Part shown: positions 1-6,737 of the stretch, piece by piece
How positions within the stretch are numbered: position 1 is the stretch's first letter
How the letters are laid out: the number at the start of each line of letters is the position of its first letter
Notes under the pieces: model-generated
Database searches by the model: none
The model's input: only the letters and a program-made list of their open reading frames with translations
What the model was told of the DNA's origin: nothing
Program-made: the position numbers and the translations under genes
Source: Roseateles depolymerans
Lineage (GTDB): Bacteria > Pseudomonadota > Gammaproteobacteria > Burkholderiales > Burkholderiaceae_C
DNA: 64,000 nt
Assembly: GCA_003241055.1 (NCBI GenBank)
Contig: QFOD01000025.1
Span: 13,962 to 77,961 of the forward strand
Direction of reading: 5' to 3'

Positions 1-614
1 TAGCGGCGCCCGTTGCTGACGCGTTCGCCGAGCAGTTGTGGTCCGAAGCCGCGCAGCACGCGATCGACCAGGGCGGAGCGCTCTTCCATGACCCGAAGGG
101 CTTCGGCCTGCCGCTCGGCGATGTCTTCCCGTGTCCGACGCCGGGGCTGCAGCGCCCGGCTCACTCGCGACACATTGGGCCGGTAGACCAGCGTCAGGTA
201 GAGCTCGTTGCTCATCATCGGCTGCCGGCCCAGCTTGGCCTGGTAGGCGCGCGAGAGGTCCTGTGCGAAGCCGGGCTCCTGCGGATCGTCGAGGCCATCG
301 GACACGTTGCGGTGTAGGCGATGCATCCAGATGGCCCACTGGCCCCCGGCCAGGTTGCGCAGCAGGCTGCACAGGGCCTCGTGGCGGTCCGCGACATGGG
401 GCTCGTCGGCAGTCTCGAAGGGGATGCCATCCAGGCGCCAGACGCGCAGGTAGTCGCCGCCGCGCGTGATGACGTCGTGCGGGCTGAGCAGCGACGAGAA
501 CGGCACGAAGGCGGCCAGTGGGTTCTCGGTCCGGGCCTGCGCCCAGTGGCGAGGCCGCGCGATGTGCTTGTCGAACCAGCGTGGGCCCGAGCGGCGATCA
601 GACGTGCCAAACAT
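1..614 (-). CDS. virB4: VirB4/TrbE-family conjugation ATPase, N-terminal part (cut by window edge)
   Basis: The frame opens at the ATG at 614, overlaps the virB3 stop by 17 bases and stays open to the window edge (204 codons, C-terminus missing). The start reads MFGTSDRRSGPRWFDKHIAR, followed by a segment typical of the CagE/TrbE/VirB4 N-terminal domain (ITRGGDYLRVWRLDG, then NELYLTLVYRP). VirB4 proteins are the cytoplasmic ATPases that energise pilus assembly and DNA transfer in type IV secretion systems. The Walker motifs lie outside the window, so ATPase integrity cannot be judged. Its position directly after VirB2 and VirB3 genes supports the call. Overlapping ORFs in other frames are shadows. 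Confidence 0.85.
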   Translation of the reverse strand, partial: MFGTSDRRSGPRWFDKHIARPRHWAQARTENPLAAFVPFSSLLSPHDVITRGGDYLRVWRLDGIPFETADEPHVADRHEALCSLLRNLAGGQWAIWMHRLHRNVSDGLDDPQEPGFAQDLSRAYQAKLGRQPMMSNELYLTLVYRPNVSRVSRALQPRRRTREDIAERQAEALRVMEERSALVDRVLRGFGPQLLGERVSNGRR

Positions 615-930
615 CGCTGGCTCCTCGGTAGAGAGTGGGCGAGTAGCTGCGTGCCTGCCAGAGACCGTGGTTGCGGTCGTGCAGGCGCAGCTTCAGCGCC
701 ACGAACATTTGGTGGAAGCGCTGGTCATCCCTAGCGGTGACGTGGCGCATCCAGGCGAGTGCGGGACCGAGGGCCAGCACGACGGCGAGCGCGATCCACC
801 AGCTGATCAGCGCGCCGCCCCACATGACGAGGAGCATGCTGCCGCCGAACAGGACCACGAGCGGGATGAGCGGGATGCCCATCTTCATGGCCGGGCGCGT
901 GGCGCCCTTGTAGATCGCTTCGCTTTGCAT
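598..930 (-). CDS. virB3: VirB3-family type IV secretion protein
   Basis: A 110-residue protein beginning MQSEAIYKGATRPAMKMGIP, the classic VirB3/TrbD opening in which a short cytoplasmic arm (YKGATRPA) precedes two close membrane segments (residues about 19-55). VirB3 is a small inner-membrane component of the type IV secretion machine that associates with VirB4. The length is normal for the family. It sits between virB2 and virB4, with 17 bases of overlap into virB4, as expected for translational coupling. Confidence 0.88.
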   Translation of the reverse strand: MQSEAIYKGATRPAMKMGIPLIPLVVLFGGSMLLVMWGGALISWWIALAVVLALGPALAWMRHVTARDDQRFHQMFVALKLRLHDRNHGLWQARSYSPTLYRGASDVWHV

Positions 931-947
931 GGTCGGGTCCCGTGCGG

Positions 948-1238
948 TCAGCTGACGATGTAGGTGGCCATCGCGCCGGCGCCGCCGATCAGCGTGCCGC
1001 CGATGAGAATGTTCGACACATCGGCCAGGCGGGCGCCCTGGAAGATCATCTTGAAGCCGGCCCAGATGATCGCGATCGTCACGACCGCGATGGAGACCGT
1101 CACCAGGATGGTGTTGACGTTGACGACCGTGTCGTTGATCTTGTCGAAGCCGGCCGCGAACGCGGGCGACGTAGACAGCAGGGCGAGTTGCGTGACCAGT
1201 GCCGGGACGGCACGCGTGAGACGAGCGATGAGCTTCAT
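948..1238 (-). CDS. virB2: VirB2/TrbC-type pilin
   Basis: A 96-residue protein with a long signal sequence ending around SPAFA (residue about 28) and then two hydrophobic helices (TILVTVSIAVVTIAIIWAGF and a glycine-rich GGTLIGGAGAMATYIV). This is the normal architecture of the VirB2/TrbC major pilin, which is cut by signal peptidase and sometimes cyclised. The start ATG overlaps the stop of the transglycosylase gene by four bases (ATGA). Function is inferred from architecture and position between virB1- and virB3-like genes. Confidence 0.86.
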   Translation of the reverse strand: MKLIARLTRAVPALVTQLALLSTSPAFAAGFDKINDTVVNVNTILVTVSIAVVTIAIIWAGFKMIFQGARLADVSNILIGGTLIGGAGAMATYIVS

Positions 1239-1750
1239 GGCTTCTCCTTGGGGTTTCGGTTGAGGACCGGGGGCGGGGAAGCCGGGCGTCTGGATGTGGC
1301 CGACGCGTTGATCACTCGCTGCACGTAGCCGTGCAGAAAACCGGTGGAGAAGTCGCCGCTGTAGTAGCAGGACAGGGCGCGCTGAAGCGCGCGTTGCTCG
1401 CTGCCTGCGGATGCGCTGGCGCGGTCATGGCATTCGGTGAGCACGGCCTGCATCGCGGCCAGGTTCGAGCAGGGCTCGAACGCGGTCTCCAGCGTCAGGC
1501 CGAGTCGGTGGAAGTTGCGTGCGTTGATCTGGCCGAGACCGACGCTGAAGTTCCAGCCGCTGGCCTGCAGGGCGCGCGCAGTCGCCAGTGCTTCAGCGCG
1601 GTGGCGGGGCTGCCGCACGACGGCGCCGCCGACGACCCCGATGGCCCAAGGGTTGAGGGCGCTTTCGACCTCGACAAGCGCACGTGCGGTGTCGATGTGA
1701 ACGGCAGGCGCGCAGGCTAGCGCCAGCGTCATGAACGCTGTGGTGTCCAT
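1235..1750 (-). CDS. virB1: VirB1-like lytic transglycosylase
   Basis: A 171-residue protein with the SLT/lysozyme-like signature. The likely catalytic Glu29 lies in VEVESALNPWAIG, the substrate-groove motif SVGLGQINARNF follows near residues 68-79, and a CYYSGDF segment corresponds to the family's Y-SG motif near residues 128-134. VirB1-type enzymes cut peptidoglycan to let the secretion channel assemble. The C-terminus (residues about 150-171) is a proline/arginine-rich tail. No strong signal peptide is visible, only a weakly hydrophobic N-terminus. It is the second gene of the T4SS operon after the TrbM-like gene, with a 9-base gap. Confidence 0.85.
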   Translation of the reverse strand: MDTTAFMTLALACAPAVHIDTARALVEVESALNPWAIGVVGGAVVRQPRHRAEALATARALQASGWNFSVGLGQINARNFHRLGLTLETAFEPCSNLAAMQAVLTECHDRASASAGSEQRALQRALSCYYSGDFSTGFLHGYVQRVINASATSRRPASPPPVLNRNPKEKP

Positions 1751-1759
1751 GGCGGTGGC

Positions 1760-2332
1760 TCAGTTCTGCGACGCGGCGCTGGGCTGGTTGGCCAGCCATG
1801 CAGCGAACTCGTCGTCGAAGCGCTTGTCCCAGGTGCCGAGCTGGGTCTTGGCCGCGGGGCTGAAGTCCGTCACGGAGTCACCGCCCATTGACCACCAGGT
1901 CCGTGCGAACGGGACGCCGTCGACGGTCACCGAGATGGCGCCGTCGTACTCGCAGGTGTAGACAGTGCCGTGGGGGCCGTCGTACGTGCGGGTGTATTGC
2001 GGCGGGCAGAAGTCCGGCGCTGCCGACCAGGCATGGCTCGCGGTGTTGCCGGCGCCGGCCATGGCGCACGTCGGGAAGGGCTTGCCGCGTGCGAGGTCGC
2101 GCAGGACCTGCCGGACTGGCGGCACGCACTGCTCGATGGCGCGCCAGCTCGGCGCGGCCAGGCAGAGCAGCACGGTGCAACCATCCACGGCATGCGCCGA
2201 TGTGCATGAGAGCGTCGCGACGAGGAGGGTTGCTGCGCCGAGCGCGCAGCGTTGTGGAGAACGTTGGGCTGTGTGGTGTCGGGCGGCAGTGCGGTCGCTC
2301 AACGGCATCTGCGCAAGGAACTGGAACTTCAT
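1760..2332 (-). CDS. TrbM/KikA-like periplasmic conjugation protein
   Basis: I place the start at the ATG at 2332, preceded by GAGG at a good distance; an in-frame ATG at 2392 would add 20 residues. A hydrophobic segment ending SAHA gives a plausible signal peptide. The mature part opens with DGCTVLLCLAAP, then a Cys-containing stretch QCVPPVRQVLRDLARGKPFP, which matches the cysteine pattern of the TrbM/KikA family of conjugal transfer proteins. The role of TrbM is poorly defined, and the protein is presumably periplasmic. It is the first structural gene of the operon running into virB1-B2-B3-B4. Confidence 0.7.
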   Translation of the reverse strand: MKFQFLAQMPLSDRTAARHHTAQRSPQRCALGAATLLVATLSCTSAHAVDGCTVLLCLAAPSWRAIEQCVPPVRQVLRDLARGKPFPTCAMAGAGNTASHAWSAAPDFCPPQYTRTYDGPHGTVYTCEYDGAISVTVDGVPFARTWWSMGGDSVTDFSPAAKTQLGTWDKRFDDEFAAWLANQPSAASQN

Positions 2333-2460
2333 GGCATTGACCTCGCTGAAGCGCGCCGTCTCCGGCGCGTCGTGCGGCTCGTTGCGAGCCATGAGATCAA
2401 GTTAGGTTTTGCGAGAGCCCTGAAGAGGTCGGCATTCGCGCGCGAATTACCAATCGCGCG

Positions 2461-3237
2461 TCAGATCAGGCCGTACAGGCGAGCGATGCGCATCGCGTTT
2501 CGACGGTCAGGGGTGTTCAGCTTGGCGCACACGCATTGAAAGCGGTAGTCGACGGCCCTGGGCTTGATGCCCAAGGCGGCCGCGATCATCTTGCTGGTGT
2601 GGCCGGCTGCTTCGTGACGCAGCAGGTCGATCTCATTGGGCGTGATCCCGGATCGCTCCAACAAGTTTTCGCGCAGGGCTCGTAGCAGCCACTCGTGGAG
2701 TTCCATCGCGAGCGCTCGCGCGACGATCCTGAGCATGTCGTAGTCGGCATTGGCAAAGCATTGGGCGTGGTTCGAGCCGAGAACCAGCACGCCGTAGCGG
2801 GCGCCGCCGAAGCAGGTGGGGGCAGGCACGACGATGGTCGACGCGAACCCGAGGGTTGTTGATCGCTCGATGAACTCTCGCTCGTCCAGCCGCACGTGGA
2901 GCTCTTCACCACGGATCGGCGTTTGGCTGCCGAGCGCGTGCCGGAGCCAGGGGTCGTGCTCATGCCAGCCGGCATTGGAGTACTGGTGGGCCCATCGCGG
3001 ATCGCAGGCGAGCAGAGACCGGAGGGACAGCCGGGCTGCTTCTTCCTTGATCGCACTGACGAACACACCGGCATCGGTCCCCAACGTGCGCACCGCGCGC
3101 CAGAACAACCCGACCGCAGCCTGCTCGCTGGCTGCCTTGGCGATGTCTGGAAGGAGGTGAAGCACCCGCAGCGTGTGCGCGGGCGTGTGCTGTGTCTGCT
3201 GGCCGAGCAGATCAACCGTGTCCGGCAAAGATGTCAT
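2461..3237 (-). CDS. LuxR-family regulator with autoinducer-binding domain (LuxR solo)
   Basis: I take the ATG at 3237 (MTSLPDTVDLLG, 258 residues); longer frames have no family support. The N-terminal domain keeps several acyl-homoserine-lactone pocket residues in correct register: W and Y four apart (WAHQY), then Asp-Pro nine residues later (HDPW). The position equivalent to LuxR Trp85 is not Trp. The C-terminal domain is a LuxR-type HTH (ITPNEIDLLRHEAAGHTSKM and onward to ARLYGLI). No luxI-type synthase is in the window, so this is a solo receptor here. It lies immediately upstream of, and co-directional with, the conjugation operon, suggesting control of transfer as with TraR. That role is inference. 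Confidence 0.82.
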   Translation of the reverse strand: MTSLPDTVDLLGQQTQHTPAHTLRVLHLLPDIAKAASEQAAVGLFWRAVRTLGTDAGVFVSAIKEEAARLSLRSLLACDPRWAHQYSNAGWHEHDPWLRHALGSQTPIRGEELHVRLDEREFIERSTTLGFASTIVVPAPTCFGGARYGVLVLGSNHAQCFANADYDMLRIVARALAMELHEWLLRALRENLLERSGITPNEIDLLRHEAAGHTSKMIAAALGIKPRAVDYRFQCVCAKLNTPDRRNAMRIARLYGLI

Positions 3238-3646
3238 GACCGCGACGGCGCAGGAGGTCACACAGCAGTGGATCGTCGAAGCGCGTGGGCTCGACGTCGC
3301 ACCATCGGTCGAAAGCCGATCTGTCCTCGAAGAGCATGGCATGCGAGGTCCGAGGCCCTGTGGGTGGGCAGCTGCGCTTCTCGATGAACAAGCCTGTCGG
3401 CGTTTGAGCGATGGCAAACGCAACGGTGCCGCTGCGGGAGATCAGGACGCAGGTTCCTTGGCTACCCGTCTTGAGAAGGCCTACATGCCAGTCGGCGACA
3501 TCCTGTCGGTGGCGTTGGTCGCGCAGCGCGAGCCGCTTTGCGCCGAGGTTTCGAGGCCCGTCGATCGGATCGAGCTTGCGGTGAAGCGCCCGGAAGGTAG
3601 CGCTGCGCCGAGAGGCGCTGGTGGTGGCGATGTCGTCTGAGTCCAT
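3212..3646 (-). CDS. Hypothetical protein upstream of the LuxR regulator
   Basis: A 144-residue frame starting at the ATG at 3646 (MDSDDIATTSAS), with GGAGAAGGAG directly upstream. The end overlaps the start of the luxR-type gene by 26 bases, which suggests translational coupling. The N-terminal third is basic (RRSATFRALHRKLD). The middle has a beta-rich stretch (GTCVLISRSGTVAFAIAQT), and the C-terminus contains FEDRSAFDRWCDVEPTRFDD. I do not recognise the family and see no signal peptide or membrane segment. The position suggests a small regulatory partner of the conjugation regulator, but nothing in the sequence proves it. Confidence 0.55.
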   Translation of the reverse strand: MDSDDIATTSASRRSATFRALHRKLDPIDGPRNLGAKRLALRDQRHRQDVADWHVGLLKTGSQGTCVLISRSGTVAFAIAQTPTGLFIEKRSCPPTGPRTSHAMLFEDRSAFDRWCDVEPTRFDDPLLCDLLRRRGHDIFAGHG

Positions 3647-4064
3647 CTCCTTCTCCTGTGGAGACGCCGGGCTGCAGTGCGCTCTTCGTCGCGATTGCGG
3701 CGGCGTGTGAAATGCCCCGGGACGAATTGCAGAACGTTGCCGCCGGCCTGTCCAGCCATGCGTAACGTGGACCGAACGGTTGCGACGTTGCTGCGCTGAC
3801 GCTTGTCTATGTCTCTCAACGTCCCAACGCATCAGTGCCACCGAACGTTTGTCTCGTCATCTCGTTCGGTTGGTCGAGACGATAGGGTTTTCACGGAAGA
3901 AATTCATTCAGAAAACTTCCGCGCTCGTTCGTCCAATGTGGAGCGGGGCCGATTGGCGTGCCGTGGATTTACGAATTGTTTCCATGCGATCCCTGTTCGG
4001 GGCGCTTTGGTGGTTCCATTGCGTCAGCACGTTATGAATTCGCGTGCCAGATGGGGAGAAGCGC
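3647..4064. promoter_or_regulatory. Intergenic region between conjugation operon and membrane-protein gene
   Basis: This 418-base stretch has no convincing gene. It is relatively AT-rich around 3890-3980 and separates divergently transcribed units, so it should carry the promoters of the luxR/T4SS operon (minus) and of the 4065 gene (plus). A six-base inverted pair, GTCTCG near 3851 and CGAGAC near 3876, could be an operator. No clear promoter consensus was assigned. Confidence 0.35.
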
Positions 4065-4382
4065 ATGATCGTCTTCGTACAGCGAGAGCCGCGTCCGGAC
4101 GCCCCCTATTGGCCAGGACGCCGTCTTCTTACTGCGATAGACGCAGTGGCCTGGCCGCTTGGCTGGGCGATCCTCGTTCACCAGATTCCCGATCTGGGCA
4201 AAGGCGGTAGCATGGTGACGTTCGTTGCCATGTTGCTTGCGCTGTACAGGCTGTCTGCCGCGCTGTTCACCAACCATCGGTATTGGTTCACCACCTGGTG
4301 GGTGGTGCGTACGGCCGCTCTGCTGCTTCTGGTCGGCCTGGTGATGAAGCTGGCCATGTGGGTGTCGGCCGCTTCTCAGTGA
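4065..4382 (+). CDS. Small integral membrane protein, unknown function
   Basis: The ATG at 4065 follows GGGGAGAAGC, a usable ribosome binding site; an upstream in-frame ATG at 4044 has none. The 105-residue product starts MIVFVQREPRPDAPYWPGRR and has about three hydrophobic segments: AVAWPLGWAILVHQI, a stretch after GGSMVTFVAMLLALY, and WVVRTAALLLLVGLVMKLAM. Its 3' end overlaps the end of the convergent alpA-like gene by seven bases. I do not recognise the family. Confidence 0.6.
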   Translation: MIVFVQREPRPDAPYWPGRRLLTAIDAVAWPLGWAILVHQIPDLGKGGSMVTFVAMLLALYRLSAALFTNHRYWFTTWWVVRTAALLLLVGLVMKLAMWVSAASQ

Positions 4383-4606
4383 GCCGCCTTCGGCCTGGCT
4401 TCGAGCCAGGCGTCGATGTCGGCCTTGTGCCAGCCGACAGCCCGAGGCGCCAGTTGCACTGCGCTCGGAAAACGGCCCTGGGCGATCAGGCGGTAGATCG
4501 TCGAGCGGCCAAGGCCAGTGCGTTGCCGAACCTTCGGTAGCCTCAAGGTGTCTGACGGCTCGGAGGTGAATTCCGACGCGGTAGCCTGTTGCTCCGGATG
4601 GCCCAT
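4376..4606 (-). CDS. alpA: AlpA-family excisionase/regulatory protein
   Basis: A 76-residue protein with the MerR-like winged HTH of the AlpA/Prophage_AlpA family: LRLPKVRQRTGLGRSTIYRL, then IAQGRFPSAVQLAPRAVGW and the terminal HKADIDAWLEAR. This is nearly diagnostic. AlpA proteins act as excisionases or as activators of integrase genes in phages and integrative elements. Here it fits a role in controlling excision or transfer of the tRNA-Pro island, although the integrase lies 17 kb away. An ATG at the start of MGHPEQQATASEF is the chosen start. Confidence 0.85.
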   Translation of the reverse strand: MGHPEQQATASEFTSEPSDTLRLPKVRQRTGLGRSTIYRLIAQGRFPSAVQLAPRAVGWHKADIDAWLEARPKAAH

Positions 4607-4902
4607 GGTGCACTCCTTTGGGTGTGTTCACAGGAGCGTAGGTCTCGATGGACGACCTGGGACTGCGGGATTCGAGGGCAAATTGCCACGATGTGGCGGT
4701 GCGTAGCTTCCGTCACGAGCGGTCTGACAGCAGCCAAGCATCTGGGCTGGGCTGCCGGCGTCCAGTCAGGTTTTGAACTGGACGAGCGGTTGCAAGTGAA
4801 GGAGCTTTCGCGGCCAGCGGCTACCCATATGGCGAAGACCGTCTCGCAGCTTTTCGTCGCCGATGGGGGCGGCAGCGGCCGCGTTCTAGAGGCCGGCGGA
4901 AA
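4607..4902. other. Non-coding stretch with an inverted repeat
   Basis: About 296 bases between the alpA-like and XRE genes have no supportable gene. At 4760-4783 there is an inverted repeat with perfect 7-base arms (GTCCAGT and ACTGGAC) and a 10-base loop. It is not followed by a T-run, so it may be an operator or a weak RNA hairpin rather than a terminator. Confidence 0.35.
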
Positions 4903-5250
4903 TCAACGGTTCGATCTGAGCCGGTCTGCCAGCTTCTCGACAAGCTGGACAACGAGCTGCCGGTCCGCCTTGGACAAGCCGGCAAGCAGTCGATCCGTCG
5001 AATCGGGCTGATCAGCAAGTTGACGTGCTGCCTCTGCGAAGAACGTCTCGACGCCGCATCCGAAGAGGTCGGCCAGCGAAAATAGCTTGGCGACACTCAC
5101 GCCGTTGATGCCTCGTTCAATGCGCGAGAACGCCTCCTTGCCGATATCGAGATGAGCGGAAACCTGTTCTTGGGTGTAGCCGGCAGCCTTCCGCTTCTTT
5201 GCAATCGTCCTTCCAACCTTTTTGTTGATTTCGTCTTCCGACTGCACCAC
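4903..5250 (-). CDS. XRE-family transcriptional repressor
   Basis: A 115-residue protein with a canonical HTH_XRE domain at residues about 10-70: GRTIAKKRKAAGYTQEQVSA, then DIGKEAFSRIERGINGVSV and KLFSLADLFGCGVETFF. The C-terminus (LLAGLSKADRQLVVQLVEKL) is a helical, probably dimerising tail. It is divergent from the lasso regulatory operon that starts at 5428. The shared intergenic region contains a perfect palindrome and a direct repeat, so this is the best candidate repressor of that operon and of itself. The target is inferred from position. Confidence 0.85.
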   Translation of the reverse strand: MVQSEDEINKKVGRTIAKKRKAAGYTQEQVSAHLDIGKEAFSRIERGINGVSVAKLFSLADLFGCGVETFFAEAARQLADQPDSTDRLLAGLSKADRQLVVQLVEKLADRLRSNR

Positions 5251-5318
5251 TGGATCTCCGCATTGAAGCAGCGGGGATGCTGGACGGAGGCATCAATTGG
5301 CGTAACACATCAAAAGGT

Positions 5319-5361
5319 TGAAAATCAAAGTGATCGCTCTGAAAATCAACTAAATTAGTTG
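5319..5361. promoter_or_regulatory. Candidate operator: direct repeats plus palindrome
   Basis: Within the divergent 177-base gap there are two copies of TGAAAATCAA (5319-5328 and 5340-5349), 21 bases apart, which puts them on the same face of the helix. The second overlaps a perfect 15-base palindrome, CAACTAAATTAGTTG (5347-5361). The block is AT-rich in a GC-rich context. It is the natural binding site for the adjacent XRE protein and probably overlaps the promoter of the 5428-7795 operon. Binding is inferred. Confidence 0.6.
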
Positions 5362-5427
5362 TGTTGGTGCGGCGCGCTTCTTGGGACTGTTGCTTCGCCG
5401 ACGGAGTTCAAGCCGAGGAGCGACGCG

Positions 5428-6240
5428 ATGAACAATGTCAAAGAGCAGACTGAGTATTGGCTGGGCCGGCCGCTGTGCAAGCGGTACTCGGTCGTCGTTT
5501 TCAATGCTGCTTCACGCTCACCGGTCGCAGGCTGCGCTGTGTCAAATCGAACGATTTGGTGGGCGCTCGGGACATTGATCAACGGGGACCGCGAGATCTT
5601 GGGCGCGTGGAGCTCGAACGATGAGGGCGTGATCCCCGCCGAAGTGTTCGGTCGCCTTTATGACCGCGGCGTCGAGTACGTCACGTACGCCGTGGGTGAT
5701 TTGCCGTCGTTGCAGCCTGCGTTCATCGAGGCGTATCCACGCGCTGTTGAGCTGCCGTCCATCGAACAGTTGCTCGCCGCCGAGTTGGCTTCGGTGAGGT
5801 CAGTGGATCGTCAGGCCATGGGTCATCTGCTTCGAGCCGCGGTGGCTGATCCGGCGGCCCCAGAGGCGGTCGCAGCTCCCAGAATTTCAAGCGCTGACTG
5901 GCGTGAAAGATACCCAAAGATCCTTGAGCGGTGGGGCGAGGCGGTAGCAGTATTCCAGCCGTTGTTTGCGCTCCCCGAACCGTATCGGTGGCTGGTCCGA
6001 TCGGTCGACCGAACTGCCATGGAGGTGCAGGAGCGCCTGATGCGAGCGATCCATCGACATGGCCCATTCGCCGACGCCAGTGAAGCATTCGCGTTTGTCG
6101 CTGCGGCGTTGCTGCGCGCTGACCGACAGCTTGAGCGTGAACGTCAGGCAAGGCGACTTGCGCGCGACACCTGTCCGTTGCCGTCCGGCCGCATTGCGCC
6201 GATATCGGGTCGTGCCCTAAGCGCACCTGCGTTGGCCTAG
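5428..6240 (+). CDS. IS256/Mutator-transposase-derived protein in lasso regulatory operon
   Basis: The ATG at 5428 has GAGGAGCG upstream and gives 270 residues. The protein follows the catalytic region of IS256-type transposases. An ALGTLINGDREILGAWSS segment matches the ALGV-DG-REVLG motif, then RLYDRGVEYVTYAVGD, then RYPKILERWGEAV, LPEPYRWLVRSVDRTAME and a final HGPFADASEAFAFVAAALL. The usual N-terminal DNA-binding region of about 130-150 residues is absent. The first catalytic Asp is replaced by Asn26 (VVVFNAAS), the second Asp region is shifted, and the E motif is rewritten. It should therefore be inactive for transposition. It is 11 bases upstream of fecI in the same direction, suggesting recruitment as a regulator. 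No flanking IS ends were seen. Confidence 0.7.
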   Translation: MNNVKEQTEYWLGRPLCKRYSVVVFNAASRSPVAGCAVSNRTIWWALGTLINGDREILGAWSSNDEGVIPAEVFGRLYDRGVEYVTYAVGDLPSLQPAFIEAYPRAVELPSIEQLLAAELASVRSVDRQAMGHLLRAAVADPAAPEAVAAPRISSADWRERYPKILERWGEAVAVFQPLFALPEPYRWLVRSVDRTAMEVQERLMRAIHRHGPFADASEAFAFVAAALLRADRQLERERQARRLARDTCPLPSGRIAPISGRALSAPALA

Positions 6241-6251
6241 CGGGTATTGCC

Positions 6252-6737
6252 ATGAAGATTGACTGGTTGAAGCTATTCTCGGACGCGAAGGCCGCGCTAC
6301 TCAGGCGAGGCCGGACGGAGGCAGATGCCGAGGATTTTTTGCAGGATGCCTTTGTCCGTGTGACCGACTACGCGAAAGAGAACCACGTAGACAATCTGCA
6401 GGGCCTCTTCATGAAAACGGCGCTGAACATCTCGATCGACCACCATCGCGAACGCGAGAGCCGGGGCGATGCGGAACAGCTCGAGAACGTCGTGCTCATT
6501 GATCCGATGCCGAGCGTGGAAGACGCCGTTCTCAGTCGCGAACAGGCCCGCCGCTTCGAAGCTTGCATGGCGCGCCTGAGCGATCGCACCAGGCAGATGG
6601 TGTACGAACACCGCATGGAAGGTCTGAGCTATGAACAGATCGCGGCCCGACACAAGCTGCACGTCAGCACGGTTCAGCACATCGTCTCCAGGGCCATGTT
6701 CAAGGTGACCGCCTGGATGCAAGGTTGGTACCCATGA
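6252..6737 (+). CDS. fecI: FecI-type ECF RNA polymerase sigma factor
   Basis: A 161-residue ECF sigma factor. Region 2 is seen as DAEDFLQDAFVRVTDYAKEN (residues about 22-41). Region 4 HTH is seen as LSYEQIAARHKLHVSTVQHI (residues about 125-144). It is followed by a FecR gene with a four-base ATGA overlap and then a TonB receptor with an STN domain, the standard cell-surface signalling arrangement. It should direct transcription of the receptor and perhaps the isopeptidase when the ligand, presumably the lasso peptide, is bound outside. The ribosome binding site before the ATG is weak, so coupling to the 5428 gene is likely. Confidence 0.9.
   Translation: MKIDWLKLFSDAKAALLRRGRTEADAEDFLQDAFVRVTDYAKENHVDNLQGLFMKTALNISIDHHRERESRGDAEQLENVVLIDPMPSVEDAVLSREQARRFEACMARLSDRTRQMVYEHRMEGLSYEQIAARHKLHVSTVQHIVSRAMFKVTAWMQGWYP

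Noticed and set aside
4589..5011. Plus-strand frame of 140 codons between the alpA-like and XRE genes
   Set aside because: It overlaps both minus-strand genes, has no ribosome binding site or recognisable domain, and shows Ser/Arg-rich shadow composition.
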